From assembly GCA_032622095.1 (NCBI GenBank), contig CP136066.1, positions 11,617,784 to 11,681,783 on the forward strand: 64,000 nt of DNA. The letters run 5' to 3'. Origin of the DNA: Siphonodentalium dalli. Lineage: Eukaryota > Mollusca > Scaphopoda > Gadilida > Siphonodentaliidae. The notes under the pieces are model-generated. The model was given only the letters and a program-made list of their open reading frames with translations, did not search any database and had not been told where the DNA came from. The position numbers and the translations under genes were made by a program. Each line of letters opens with the position of its first letter. Within the stretch, counting starts at the first letter, position 1. Positions 1 to 11,478 of this stretch are shown here, in pieces.

Positions 1-1088
1 AATAGTGCAGGGGGGAACTTTCATTGAAAATTAATAAACGTGCAGACCCAAATAATATTGCAGGGGGGAATTTCCAGCAAATGTTTATAAAATTAACAGT
101 GAGGACGTGAAATTTTTATATTTTATACATAACTCGGTAAACCATGTTTAAATTCTCGCGTGGAAACAACAACAATTTTTACAGAAATTCCCTAAAGACA
201 GTGCGTAATGAGGCCCCAATGTTTTATTCTACGTCCATTTTTAATTATAGACTAAGCTTCCCAACTATAAAGTAACATTTTATTACACTTTCAATGATCC
301 AAATATTTTATAAATTAACCTCTAATAAAATTGTTGGATTATGGCAGTATTGAGTGTTTTATTGAGATAATTAAAACAAAAATATCTGGTTCTAAATGGA
401 GCCCCACACTGACACAGTAAAAAATGTGTATTCCGGTAAGCACGTGGTGCGACCCCCCTAATAATGAGATAATCCTGATGAAAACGTGCGCAAACGTCAT
501 GGATACACGGCTTAATCGGAAACCTATGGGTCCACTTTTAAAGGCATGCGGGGACGGGAAATGTGTATTCTGGAAGAACATGGATGATGGTGCGTCCCCC
601 TGATAATGAGATAATCCTAACAATCACGTGCGCGAAAGTAATGGATACTCGGCTTACTAGTCGGATGCAGCCACTTTCAAATGAATGCGGGGAGGTAAAG
701 ACTGCTATTTTCATTTTTGGGAATTCCTCTCAAGCGAGTAACGTATTTACTATAATAACTGTCAAACTGTTTCCCTAAATTTGAAGTGAAAAGATGTTTT
801 ACGGTGGTAAAACTTTCACTTGGTTGATGAATTTGACAGTTCACTTTTGGTACAAATTATTTTACTGAAAAATAAATAAACGTGCAGACCCAAATAAGCA
901 GCGTACAGGGGGGAATTTTCCGCCTGAAATAATAAACGTGCATGCTCGTTTATTTGGAGCCCGAGAGTATGGTACTAATATTTCCAGTCTGTACGTTTAT
1001 TCCGCCCTGTACTATTATTCAGTTTCGCGACATTTTCCAATCTGTACTATTATTCCACCCTGTACTTTTATTAGGCACTCAAGAGTAC
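1..1088. repeat. Family G-like TIR repeat cluster, left end outside window
   Basis: Blocks containing ATAAACGTGCAGACCC beside runs of G (positions 1-75 and 880-930) recur as AT-rich inverted and direct copies. The right end, near 1065-1088, reads TTAGGCACTCAAGAGTA and matches the termini of two intact copies elsewhere (10512-10692 and 32179-32610). Two diverged direct copies of about 135 bp lie inside at roughly 424-558 and 560-696; both carry the motif TAATGAGATAATCCT. The short ORFs here show no protein family signature, and I see no gene. Confidence 0.5.
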
Positions 1089-1439
1089 CAAGTTTTGTCA
1101 GGCTGAAAAGTCTCATTCGAGATCACTGAATAAAGATCCGAATGCAAAATGCCGACTCCCCCCCCCCCCATTACAACACTTGTCCAGGTACATGTATGTT
1201 GTCGTGGGTGCAGTACGCTGTCCGATAGGACGCGGACATTAATGGCTGACCCGTGTACACGCCTTGGTGTGTGCACATTAAAGAACGCTACTGGAGTGAG
1301 TGGAGTCACCACAGGATTATAAAGTTACTAGGCCGTGGTAGCACCTGCACAAGTGGTTCCTGCACTGTAATATCTACAGATCTGTCTGTATCTGTATCTG
1401 TATCATTACTATCAATCATATACGTCCTAGATCCCAATC

Positions 1440-2515
1440 TGGTTTTTGCAGGACAGTGGGAGGAGTGCTAATTTAGGCCTCCCAGAGCCGCTTTGAATGA
1501 TTCCAAATCAGCGGCATTGACTGTATTGTCATCCAGTTTGTTCCACTCTATTATTGTTCCTGGAAAGAATGAATTTTTGAACCGGTCTGTGTCAGTTTTA
1601 ATGAGTTCGAAGCTGCTTTCATTGTTCGTCACCAGGTTTTCCACAAAGTTGCTGCTGACGTAGCCCTCAAACTTTTTTGGTACCTTTTTCTTTTCGGGCG
1701 ATAGTTTCTCAGGTAATGCTCGCTTTTTATGCCCGGGGCCGACCCCTTAACCACTTTGTACAGTAATGCCAGTCGTTGTTCTTTCCTTCTCGATTCTAGG
1801 GATGTTATCTCTACATGTAGTTCTTTCAGCATCGATGTTACGCGTCCCTTCTCTCTTGACGATAGTCCTGATTGACGAAGCATGCCGCTTTCCATTGGAC
1901 TCTCTCTAGCTTCGATTTATCCTTCTCGTGGTATGGGTCCCATATTGTGGCGGTGTATTCTATTTGGGGATGGACTAGCGCTATGTATGCTGTTTTCCTG
2001 AAATTGGTTGGATAGTATGGTATGTTTCTTCGAAGGAAGCCTAGGGTGGAATTTGCTTTCTTCGTGATGGAATTGATATGGTGCGACCATGTCATATCAT
2101 TGGAGAACTGAATTCTGAGGTATGGGTTGTTCGTAACCTCTTTTAATATCTGTCCTGGTAGTATCGCTGGGTCTTATGTTTGATGCTCATGATATAACAC
2201 TTCGATGGATTAAAGCACATTCCCCACTTTAAAGCCCACTGTTCTAGTTTGTGGAGGTCTTCTTGCAATATTTCATGGTCCTTGTACACATGCAGCTGTT
2301 GATCTGGCAGTAGAGTAAGCAGTCATCTGCGAACAGCCTAACTTGTGACTTCACTGTGTCCGGCAGGTCGTTGATATGACACAGAAAGAGAAGTGGTCCC
2401 AGTACCGTTCCCTGAGGTACGCCTGAGAGCACGTCCACCTCTTCCCAGTCTTCTTGCCCTTCCAGTACTACCCTCAGCTTTTTTTCTTATTTGAAGAAGT
2501 CGACAGGTCTGGCTC
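1440..2515 (-). mobile_element. Non-LTR retrotransposon (LINE) ORF2 remnant, 3' part
   Basis: On the minus strand, three frames carry consecutive pieces of a reverse transcriptase ORF2. Positions 2438-2244 encode a segment with [14 protein letters not shown] and then LFADDCLLY, the FADD catalytic box of RT palm motif C. Positions 2095-1838 encode the thumb-like segment with KANSTLGFLRRN. Positions 1895-1629 and on to about 1480 encode the C-terminal tail, including EWNKLDDNTVNAADLESF. The frame changes between pieces and the 5' two thirds of ORF2 are absent, as is typical of 5'-truncated LINE insertions. This layout is known for CR1/Jockey-like elements; the exact clade is not determined. It is not functional. 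Confidence 0.8.
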
Positions 2516-2537
2516 ATGTGCAGATCTGACTAGTCTA

Positions 2538-4052
2538 TCTACTATATATTTTGGGACTGTCTGTCTGTTTGTCTGTTAGCAATGGCCGGGAAAACTGCCG
2601 GACGGATTTCAACGAAATTTGATACGTAGGGATACTTTTGTCCGTGGGAGTGTTCTGGATGGGTCAAATCGTAACCCCGACCTGACCTTGACCTTCAAAA
2701 TGGTCAAATCGGGTGAAACGGACGGATTTTGACGAAATTTGATACCTAGGACATGAATTCCAGCGTGACGGAATCACCAAATTTTACGGAATTTCACTTT
2801 TCTGTGGCCTATAAAATCTAAAATTATGACCAGTAGGGTACCGCTTAAAATAAAAAACATTGTACATACTATACAAAGTTGTTTGATTATATACAACTAT
2901 ATGTGTATTTAAGTATCATCTCACTCTGGGTCAAATTGTGTCCGTGACGGAATCACCAAAAAAGTGCCATCAATATGAGGGTAGGTCCGTACTATTGAAG
3001 AACCCTGCTCATTCAGCCAAGCTGACCTGGAAAAAGTTCCCAATTAGTAGATACATTATACTTGCAGAAAAAAGCCGCATTGTCACACACTTATGTGTAT
3101 ATTACTAGTTAACTCAGTTTGTTCGCCGTGACGGAATCACACAACGGGCATGACGGAATCACCGTGCGATTTTTTTAGGTATAGTTTTTTGTGTAACAAA
3201 TGCGGACATTGTCATAAAAGCTTAAAACTTGGCACATTTGTATATTAGGTCCCACGTATTATTTTCAGATATGGGGGCAATCACGAAAATACTTTCCGGT
3301 TGCTATGCGACTGTTTTTACCTTAGAAACGGGTTGTTGGTAGGGGTTAAACCGTCATTTTACTAAAATATATGTGCAAAAAGAGGATACTATGGTAATTG
3401 AGGCAGATTGTGATATGGGAAATGTGACAAAAATAACATTTCCACACATGCCCCACTATTAACCTAGAATGACCATTGAGCTGCTTGAAAATGATATTTT
3501 GGTTCATTTGACCTTATTTGGCAAAACATGAAAATATGCATTGACTGCGCATGCGCGCATCATTGATCCCCAGTCACACAATATCTGGTGTTTAAGAGAT
3601 TGTATAGTGAGGGCAATGACCATTCCAAAATATATTCATTGGATAGTTATAATGAAATACAGAAGAAGCAACAACATTCCCCGATGACATGACAATGATG
3701 CAAATACCCATTATCGGTATCCATGGCCGCCTTTTCGTGGAATTCATGAGGAGTATTTTGTCCGGGGAGTGTTTTGGATGGGTCAAATCGTGACCCCGAC
3801 CTGACCTTGACCTTCAAAATGGTCAATTCAAGGTCAAATCGGGTAAAACGGATGGATTTCGAAGACATTTGATACCTAGGAGTACTTTTGTCCGGAGAGT
3901 GTTTTGGACGGGTCAAATTGTGACCCCGACATTACCTTGACCTTCAAAATGGTCAATTCAAGGTCAAATCGTGCCTTTCGACAGATTTCGATGTTAGGTC
4001 CGTATGAAAGCAGAGGGGAAGCAGCCCAGACGAAGTCGGGCCCACCAGCTAG
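2538..4052 (+). mobile_element. Helitron-like non-autonomous element
   Basis: The left end, TCTACTATATATTTTGGGAC, follows an A. The right end, CCCACCAGCTAG, is followed by T. This gives a 5'-TC and CTAG-3' structure without terminal inverted repeats, set into an A|T site, as known for Helitrons. The flanking sequence on both sides contains GTCTAT, so an empty site can be reconstructed. The interior has diverged ~100-bp repeats centred on GACGGATTTCGACGAAATTTG and GGTCAAATCG, plus the phrase GTGACGGAATCACC. A related sequence lies on the minus strand in the spacers at 52395-53156 and 59404-60165. I see no Rep/helicase coding. The superfamily call is inference from termini. Confidence 0.5.
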
Positions 4053-4219
4053 TAGTCTATATAGTCAGATTTGCACATATAATGTCCAAATCAAGCTATA
4101 TCAGTTTATCATCAGATTTTATTAGTACAAAGATCATAATTATTTCTGTCACCTAATGTTTGATTTCAATATGTTAATAATATGAGAATATTCAATATTT
4201 CCAAACAGGAATAATTTTT

Positions 4220-4598
4220 TACCCCGCTGGACAAAACAAGTGTACATTGGCACCATGGTGTATTTGCCGTTCTGCTGCAGTGTCAGAGTTTGTAACGGCA
4301 GTTGAGCACCGCAGCCGAACGGCAAGTACACCGCGGCCGAACGGCAAGTACACTGCGGCCGAACGGCAAGTACACCATGGCCGAAAGGCAACTACAATGC
4401 GACTGAATTTCTGGTTTGTATCGTCTTTTTTCAGTTTAATGAACGTAAACTGCGGCAACTACACCATGGCCGAATGGCAAGTACACCGCGGCCAAACTGT
4501 AGTTAGCTGGTGGAGCCGCGGTGTAGTTGCATTTCGGCCGCAGTGGCAACGCTAACCGCACCGCGGTTAAGTGGACACTTGTTTTGTCCAGCAGGGTA
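4220..4598. mobile_element. Family H TIR element with internal 22-bp repeats
   Basis: The termini ACCCCGCTGGACAAAACAAG (left) and CTTGTTTTGTCCAGCAGGGT (right) are inverted repeats of about 24 bp with one mismatch, bounded by TA. The interior holds several copies of CGGCCGAACGGCAAGTACAC in both orientations. It has no coding capacity. TA bounds would fit Tc1/mariner or a related superfamily, but this is not proven. Confidence 0.6.
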
Positions 4599-4729
4599 CA
4601 CCAAAAATGGACTTCTTCTTCTTCCGCATAAGGCAAATCTCTTAGGGGTATAAGAGTGTTTAAAGCCTGGTGCATGCATGATAAAAACAGTTGAAATATG
4701 TATATACAGTTAAAAACAGCTCCGGAGTT

Positions 4730-5757
4730 ACTTATTCTTTTTCTTGTCAGTGGTGAATGCTGGGTGGCTGGCCGGCAGCTTGTCCAACTCCACTCTGAAA
4801 CTTTTTGTGTCCAATTCTGGTGTGCATGTTTCCTGGGACAGTTTGTTCCACTGTCTGGTGGTATGTGGAAAAAATGACTGGTGACCAGTATACGTCGATC
4901 CCAATGGTGCTTTGATATAGTTTGTGTTTGCCCCATGTCCTTTCATCACCTTGCCTGATGTATGAGTGTGGATTGATGTCGACCACTCTATCCTTAATTA
5001 TCCTGAGCATCATAAGGCGGTCTTTCGCTCTTCTGTGATGGAGAGATTCCCAATGCAGGTCCCCTAGCATGTCAGTCATTGCTCCTGGTGTTCTGGACCA
5101 ATAGTGGCTGGTAGTAAATCGGTCGCGCTGCATTGGACTCGTTCTAGTTGAGTAATTACCAACTGGGACCCAAACAGTGGAGGCATACTCCAGGATAGGT
5201 CTGACAATGGCTGACTATGCTGCTGCCTTAACCCTTTGAGTACCAGGGGCTGATCTCATCGGCCCTAAACCTACAAAATAAGTCTGTTAAAGAATATAAG
5301 AATAAATTATTAAAATTGTAAAAAAAATAAAAATGAATTATTAGGCCAATGCATTCTCTTATATATGCGAGGCGACCTATGGTCGACTCGCATATATAAG
5401 AGAATGCATTGGCACAGGGTATATGGGTTGATACAAAATCGACCTGGCACTCAAAGGGTTAACTTCTTTCCTACAGCCTCACATATTTCTTCAAAGGAAT
5501 CCGAGCGACCGCTGTGGCTTGGATTTTATGAGGTCAGTGTGAGCTCCCCATCGCAGTTGGTTATTGATCACTACTCCCAGGTACTTGCTGTTGATACTGT
5601 TTCCAGAGTGTGACCATGCAATTTGTAGTCTGTTAACATGGACGTTTTTTGTTGGTAATGTGGAAGATGTTGCACTTTTGAGGGTGGAATGACATCTGCC
5701 ATGTGGATTCCCAATTCTCTAGGCATTGTAGATCTCTTTGCAGGTCTGCCTCATGTG
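4730..5757 (-). mobile_element. Second LINE ORF2 remnant, split by a family B insertion
   Basis: Read on the minus strand, positions 5757-5463 begin inside RT coding sequence: a block encodes DLQRDLQCLENW and then FHPQKCNIF, a conserved feature of LINE RTs downstream of the FADD box. After the 5228-5462 insertion, positions 5133-4747 encode the post-RT tail, with the segment SRTPGAMTDMLGDLHWESL and the motif QTVEQTVPGN or, in another frame, TRQWNKLSQET. Frames are broken. Its 5' truncation point carries CCTCATGTGCAAATCT, very like that of the copy at 2515 (GCTCATGTGCAGATCT). Confidence 0.75.
5228..5462 (-). mobile_element. Family B piggyBac-like MITE (TTAA), copy B1
   Basis: It is bounded by TTAA on both sides. 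Termini are CCCTTTGAGTACCAGG on the left and CCTGGCACTCAAAGGG on the right. It contains an AT-rich stretch followed by the 69-bp hairpin beginning GCCAATGCATTCTCTTATAT. It interrupts the LINE remnant at 4730-5757, so it inserted after the LINE. Confidence 0.8.
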
Positions 5758-5940
5758 CAAATCTCATATATAGTCAGATCTGCACATAAAATGTGCAAAT
5801 CGAGCTGTACAGTTTTGGTATGAAATTTTTCTAATTTTACCAAATACCATTTCTTTTGAAATTCAGTTGGTTATTTCTTTATCTTTTGATAACAATTGAT
5901 GCTGGGGACAATCAGTTTTCCAAAATAAAGTTATTTTATG

Positions 5941-6027
5941 AAGTTTGAAGAAGATTACAAAACTGTCCCATGATTGATGATTACTTTGGCCATAATTTGG
6001 GACAGTTTTGTAATCTTCTTCAAACTT
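5941..6027. repeat. Perfect 30-bp-arm hairpin
   Basis: Positions 5941-5970 and 5998-6027 are exact reverse complements separated by 27 bases. The arms begin AAGTTTGAAGAAGATTACAA. The hairpin directly precedes the partial family I copy and may be a separate fold-back insertion. Confidence 0.8.
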
Positions 6028-6042
6028 CTACAGCCATTTAGC

Positions 6043-6429
6043 TATGGAACGATGGTGGTTACTATGAACAGAGACCATTAATATTATTGTGTAATTTTGT
6101 CACAAATAAATGTTAATTTAGACTCATTATCGCTTATAACTATGTAATAAAACAATACAAACAATCAATCTGGGATATTTTATGCTCGGAACATAGCTAT
6201 GGGAACACCCTAATGATCTCTATTGCTATATGTTATCGCCTGAATGGTCTGTTCTAAAAATAGAACAATAAAGTGTCCCATTTAATCATCTCATTTTATA
6301 CTTAAATATTTGAAATAAAATCAATATTAATTGATAAAAGCATTTCAGGACATCGGTCTTCGATTCATATTTATTATTTTATACCCACAAAACTATTTCA
6401 AAATTGTTAAATGAAGAGATAATCCATCT
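6043..6429. mobile_element. Family I element, partial copy I1
   Basis: This stretch aligns by eye along its length to 47570-47937, sharing for example CAATATTAATTGATA and TTATTTTATACCCAC. It ends with AGATAATCCATCT followed by TTAA, the same right terminus as the complete copy I2. The left end is missing; the 5941-6027 hairpin lies where it would be expected. Confidence 0.65.
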
Positions 6430-6539
6430 TTAATTCTATCATTTTCAAATTTTTAGAAACATTCATGAAAGAATCTTCCAAGTTTAATCAGTGTTTAATT
6501 GTTAAATTTGGGAGGGCAGGGCATGTTACAGTGGACTAG

Positions 6540-7345
6540 AATATACATGCAATATAATAGTACAAATAATATACACGCAATATAATAGTACAAATAATAT
6601 ACCGGTACACTCAATATAATAGTACAAATAATATACCGGTACACGCAATATAATAGTACAAATAATATACACGCAATATAATAGTACAAATAATATACAC
6701 GCAGTATAATAGTACAAGTAATATACACGCAATATAATAGTACAAATAATATACCGGTACACTCAATATAATAGTACAAATAATATACCGGTACACGCAA
6801 TATAATAGTACAAATAATATACACGCAATATAATAGTACAAATAATATACACGCAATATAATAGTACAAATAATATACACGCAATATAATAGTACAAATA
6901 ATATACCGGTACTCTCAATATAATAGTACAAATAATATACCGGTACACGCAATATAATAGTACAAATAATATACCGGTACACGCAATATAATAGTACAAG
7001 TAATATACACGCAATATAATAGTACAAATAATATACACGCAATATAATAGTACAAATAATATATACACGCAATATAATAGTACAAATAATATACACGCAA
7101 TATAATAGTACAAATAATATACACGCAATATAATAGTACAAATAATATACACGCAATATAATAGTACAAATAATATACACGCAATATAATAGTACACATA
7201 ATATACACGCAATATAATAGTACAAATAATATACACGCAATATAATAGTACAAATAATATACACGCAATATAATAGTACAAATAATATACACGCAATATA
7301 CTAGTAATAGTACATGTTAGAATATACATGCAATATAATAGTACA
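6540..7345. repeat. 28-bp minisatellite with CCGGTAC insertion variants
   Basis: About 28 tandem units of ATAATATACACGCAATATAA plus TAGTACAA (28 bp). Some units carry ATACCGGTACAC in place of ATACAC and are 32 bp long. The minus-strand frames rich in Y, C, I and L residues are artefacts of this array. Confidence 0.95.
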
Positions 7346-7810
7346 TGTTGTTTCTTCTCATCAAAATGAACAAATAGATATGTGTTATTGCTATAATAAT
7401 GACTTATTTAAAAGTTATTTTACAGTGTGTGCTTTTAATATGCACCAATGTATACATGTAATGGAAGTTTTGGAACTATCACTATAAAATAAAGTACAAT
7501 ATGTTATCTCATTTGACCATATCCACATATTTGCCTTTCTTGTGGATAGAAAGTGGTGATTAGTATAATATAAGACAATAAATACCAAATTAAACAATGA
7601 GGACTTGGGTTTCAACCAAAAGTCAATATCTTACATACATTTCTGGAACATTGTCACTCTGAATGTACCTACCTGCAATTTTTCAGCCAACTAATCGGAA
7701 ACGAGCATGTTTTTTTTTTTGCCTTTTTTTTTTGGGCCTTACCACAGTATTACATGTACTACGGTATCAACAGCAGTATCCAGACGGTCAATGGGGTGGA
7801 GTCACCACAA

Positions 7811-8267
7811 TGGGGTCATTGTCACAAGGCTCTGATCACATTCGAGGCCAGCTTTTTTATATGGATCACAAATGTAGCCAGCTTTTCAACGGCGATCACA
7901 TTCGTAGCCATATTTTCTAATTCCTTGCTTTATATGGCGTAAAATATGACATCATCATGTTCGTGATTAAATTGTCGACGTCATGCTCCAAAACTGACTG
8001 GAATATAATTCGAGAATTCTAGCAACATTGATCGGAAACCTCAGGTTATTAGATGAACTAATATCAAATTAAAATTCAAGTTGTTTTTCATCCTTCAACT
8101 CAGAAAAATGAGATGAACCTAATCTTGTTCATTGAGGCAGCAATGAGGCTCGCTTGAATATGAAAAGTTGGCTACAAATGTGGTCGGCATAGAAAAGCTG
8201 GCTACATTTGTGATCGATTTGAAAAGCTGGCTATGAATGTGATCGATTCCTTGTGACGATGACCCCA
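7811..8267. mobile_element. Fold-back element with ~100-bp inverted ends
   Basis: The left end TGGGGTCATTGTCACAAGG, followed by alternating GATCACA...TGTAGCCAGCTTTT motifs, is mirrored at the right end by the same motifs in reverse (AAAAGCTGGCTACATTTGTG ... CCTTGTGACGATGACCCCA). The ends are inverted over roughly 100 bp with several mismatches. The centre (about 7915-8155) is non-coding. No family assigned. Confidence 0.6.
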
Positions 8268-8366
8268 TCAGCTGGAGTTATGGTACTGTGCGCTTATGAT
8301 ACCGCAATCTATTAGTAGGTCGTCACACCAAATATTGAAGAAAATAATACATCTATGAGGATCATG

Positions 8367-8766
8367 TTAACCCTTTACCCAACAGAAGGTCCCTGTGCCA
8401 ATGCATTCTCTTATATATGCGAGTCGACCATAGGTCGCCTCGCATATATAAGAGAATGCATTGGCTTAACACATTAAAAATTATAAAATTGTTAAAGAAT
8501 ATAAGAAAAAATGGTAAAAAGTGTTAAAAAAAGATTTTTTTTAGGCCAATGCATTCTCTTATATATGCGAGGCGACCTATGGTCGACTCGCATATATAAG
8601 AGAATGCATTGGCACAGGGCATAACTGTAACTATCACAATGTGGTCAAGGAGCCGGTTCCAATGATATCCATATTTGTATGGTTCTATTGAGACAGACCG
8701 AAGATATTTTAGGCTGTTGAAGCTTTATTTGGCCGGTTTTGGCCGGTTTGTTGGGTAAAGGGTTAA
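8367..8766 (+). mobile_element. Family A piggyBac-like MITE, copy A1
   Basis: A complete 400-bp element bounded by TTAA, with 14-bp terminal inverted repeats CCCTTTACCCAACA and TGTTGGGTAAAGGG. It has two internal 69-bp hairpins (near 8398-8464 and 8544-8612) in opposite orientation, joined by an AT-rich linker, then a family-specific arm containing GTTCCAATGATATCCATATT. TTAA targets are a known property of piggyBac transposons. It has no coding capacity, so mobilisation must have been in trans. Confidence 0.85.
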
Positions 8767-9094
8767 GTTCCGCAGATACTAGTACTAGTATAATACAAGG
8801 AGAATCACTGTATTTTATTTTCATGCCTCAGAACCGTGAGCACATGCATCGTGGTATAACTGCAGTATGCGCAGTGTTGAAGCGGTAACCTTACCGCAGT
8901 GTTGGAGGTTACCGCAGTATAATACCACAGTATTACTGGGGTGACACCACGTTAATTACTTTAAGTATAGCTGTAATTCAATAAATATTTGGAATACCTA
9001 CACCGTTTGTTGAAAAAGTACCGAAAGCTAATTCGTTATTCAAATATGTTTCTCCAATATAGCAGGAATCTCTTCAAATATGTTATAAATCTTT

Positions 9095-9325
9095 GTTTTG
9101 GTGACGGGAGATGTGCTGGTGCAGCATTAAAGATCCTGTGCCATTGCATTCTCTTATATGTGAGTCTCCCATATGGAGCAACTCATACTAGTATATAAGC
9201 GAATGCACTGGCTTACATGTACAAGGTAAATGTAAAGATATTGTTAGGCCAATGTATTTTCTTCTATATATGAGGCTCCCTATGGGAAACTCACATATAT
9301 ACATGTAAGAGAATGCATCGGCACA
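9095..9325 (+). mobile_element. Family C hairpin MITE, degraded copy
   Basis: It begins GTGACGGGAGATGTGCTGGTGC, like the family C copy at 14499, and holds two imperfect hairpins with arms related to CATTCTCTTATATATGTGAG. Spacer GGTAAATGTAAAGATATTG matches the family. The TTAA ends are decayed. Confidence 0.6.
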
Positions 9326-9483
9326 TCACTGCATTGATATTGGTTATTTTTTAGTTAATTATTAGTCTTTGACTCATTACCTGGAAGGGAAGAAGACCCA
9401 CTGGGCCGACCATGGTTCGGCCCGGTGAGAGAACATTTTTAAATCTGAAATTGTCAGAAAACTGAAAAATCCTAGCATCTAGA

Positions 9484-9760
9484 CAAGCCTGAGTTTAGTG
9501 TGCCTGTCATTTTCAGAATGAGGTCCCCAGAGGGTGAATTTAGTGATGCCATCCCGCATAGCAGGCTAGCTTCACTAAATTCACCCTCTGGGGACCTCAT
9601 TCTGCATGGCCACATCTGATATGGGAGATATAGACTCAGATTGAAGTTCCCAAATGGTGAATATTGTGATGTACACCCATTGGGAACCTTGATTATGCAA
9701 TGTGTTGCATGCCAATTTGGGGATATAATAGAAACTAAACTAAATAAAAAATAGAATCTA
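9484..9760 (+). mobile_element. Family E hAT-like MITE, left half only (E1)
   Basis: It starts CAAGCCTGAGTTTAGTGTG and holds the nested palindrome AGAATGAGGTCCCCAGAGGG ... CCTCTGGGGACCTCATTCT. It continues into the family interior (TGATGTACACCCATTGGGA), then leaves the family before the right terminal repeat. Confidence 0.7.
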
Positions 9761-10119
9761 TGTGAATGGACATTTGTTCAACTTATTATCTGAACATTTT
9801 TCCTAAGGAATAACTACTCATCCATAATTATATAGTATAGAAACACACTCAAGAGATTTATAATGAGTTTAATTATTTTTGTTCCAGATTGTAACGACAG
9901 GGTGATAAACAAAAGGTGGAAATACAGATCACATGCTAAATGGAAGAAACGATGAGGTAGACAGTTCAAGATTCAATATGAGAAAGGGAAGTCTGCACAG
10001 CTAGCTCTGTTACGGGAAACAAGGGAAGACTACTCAGCTAGCTCTGTGGTAGAGGAAACAAGTTATATGGGGCTGCAAATACGTGATCTACATATAAGCA
10101 GGAAACGAGAAACATTTTG

Positions 10120-10330
10120 TACCAGTAAGTGCTATAAATATGTGACCTACATGTAAACAGGAATCATTCTGTGCCAGTAAGTGCTATAAATATGTGACCT
10201 ACATGTAAACAGGAATCATTCTGTACGAGCAAGTGCTATAAATACATGACCTACATGTAAACAGGAATAATTCTGTACCAGTAAGTGCTATAAATATGTG
10301 ACCTACATATAAACAGGAAACATTTTGTGC
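10120..10330. repeat. Short minisatellite, about 57-66-bp units
   Basis: Four tandem units contain AGTGCTATAAATATGTGACC, then TACATGTAAACAGGAA and an ATTCTGTACCAGTA-type linker. The preceding 9840-10120 segment has no recognisable feature except a possible acceptor-like TTTTTGTTCCAG at about 9876-9888; no reading frame supports an exon. Confidence 0.8.
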
Positions 10331-10511
10331 CTAGAGAAATCACTAAACTGGCCCAGAGATTCCACATAAATACTGAAAGTATCAGGGATCTCTTGAAACC
10401 ACTAAAAGTATCCAGGGATTACGCGAAATCACTGAAATCTGTTCGTTGATTTTACATATATTTACTGTTTGGGTTTCAGTAAAGAAGTGCAATGTGTTTT
10501 TAGACTTTCCC

Positions 10512-10692
10512 TACTCTCAGGTGCCAAATAAACGTGATGGCTGAATAAACGTGCTGGCTTAGATTTACCCCTAAAATTATTAATAGTGCTGGCATTTTCA
10601 CTATATATATCATGATCAAATAATAGTGATGGCCAGCATATTCTTCCAAAATTAATAAGCGTGCCAGCATGTTTATTTGGCACCCAAGAGTA
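10512..10692. mobile_element. Family G TIR element, short complete copy
   Basis: It is bounded by TA. The left terminus CTCTCAGGTGCCAAATAAACG is mirrored at the right by CATGTTTATTTGGCACCCAAGAG. It is about 180 bp and non-coding. The longer relative at 32179-32610 shares both ends. The region from 10700 to 11478 shows no gene or clear repeat. Confidence 0.65.
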
Positions 10693-11478
10693 GCTACTTT
10701 ATATGTTATAAGCTCAGGCAATTTGTCTGCATTGCATAATCAGCTTCTCTGTTGGATTTGTTACATTCTAACAACCAACTGAGCCTATGGAATTTGATTA
10801 TTTTAATCACTTGAGTTAAATTGAAATGATGGATGTTGTGTTAACAAAATACTTGACTGTTTGTAATACCACCATCTTCATTCTGACATGGCGTCGTGTT
10901 AACAAAGAGGAGGTTTTCAAGGAGAGCTGATTTATATCCAGTCCTTGGAGATTTCTAACTACAAGTGGATAATGGTTTACCAAGATCAATGTACAAAATT
11001 CTGCATAATACGGCTGTTGACAAACAAATGAGCAATGGAGATGGCTTTCAAACTTCAAGATATATTTCTTCTGTTCGGGGCATTAACATCAATCATCGCA
11101 ACAGAATGACGAAGCTGTTATGATCTACATGATGCAAATCCGGCATGGTCGTATTTATTATACAAATATATCTTCGAAAACGACTGAGAACTGAAACTTT
11201 CATCAGATCCAAGACTTTTTCAAAATTATTTTTGTCAGCTCTGAATTCGCGCAGATAGATGCGCGAATTTAAGGTGTGCAAATTGAAAACTGAGCGAAAA
11301 ATAGTAATGCGCGAATTTAAATACGAGTAAGGTAGTGAGTGGCCTGGCTCGCTGACAATAAGATAACAGACTCGCCAAACAGTTTAAAGTTTGTTCAGTT
11401 CAATTCATAATATTTGGTGGGAAAATTTTAGTAATAGATTCTTTTATCTAAACATTTATTCTAGTAATGTACTAGTAA

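Noticed and set aside
1629-2438. A functional reverse transcriptase gene
   Set aside because: Frames are broken at least twice, the 5' part is absent, and only the 3' portion of ORF2 is recognisable.
6495-7329. Long minus-strand frames rich in Tyr, Cys, Ile and Leu that look like membrane proteins
   Set aside because: Product of the 28-bp minisatellite; several frames are open over the same bases.
8398-8612. MicroRNA precursor in the 69-bp hairpins
   Set aside because: Perfect long arms with AT-rich palindromic repeats in many copies are what MITEs look like; there is no conserved mature-like segment or expression evidence.
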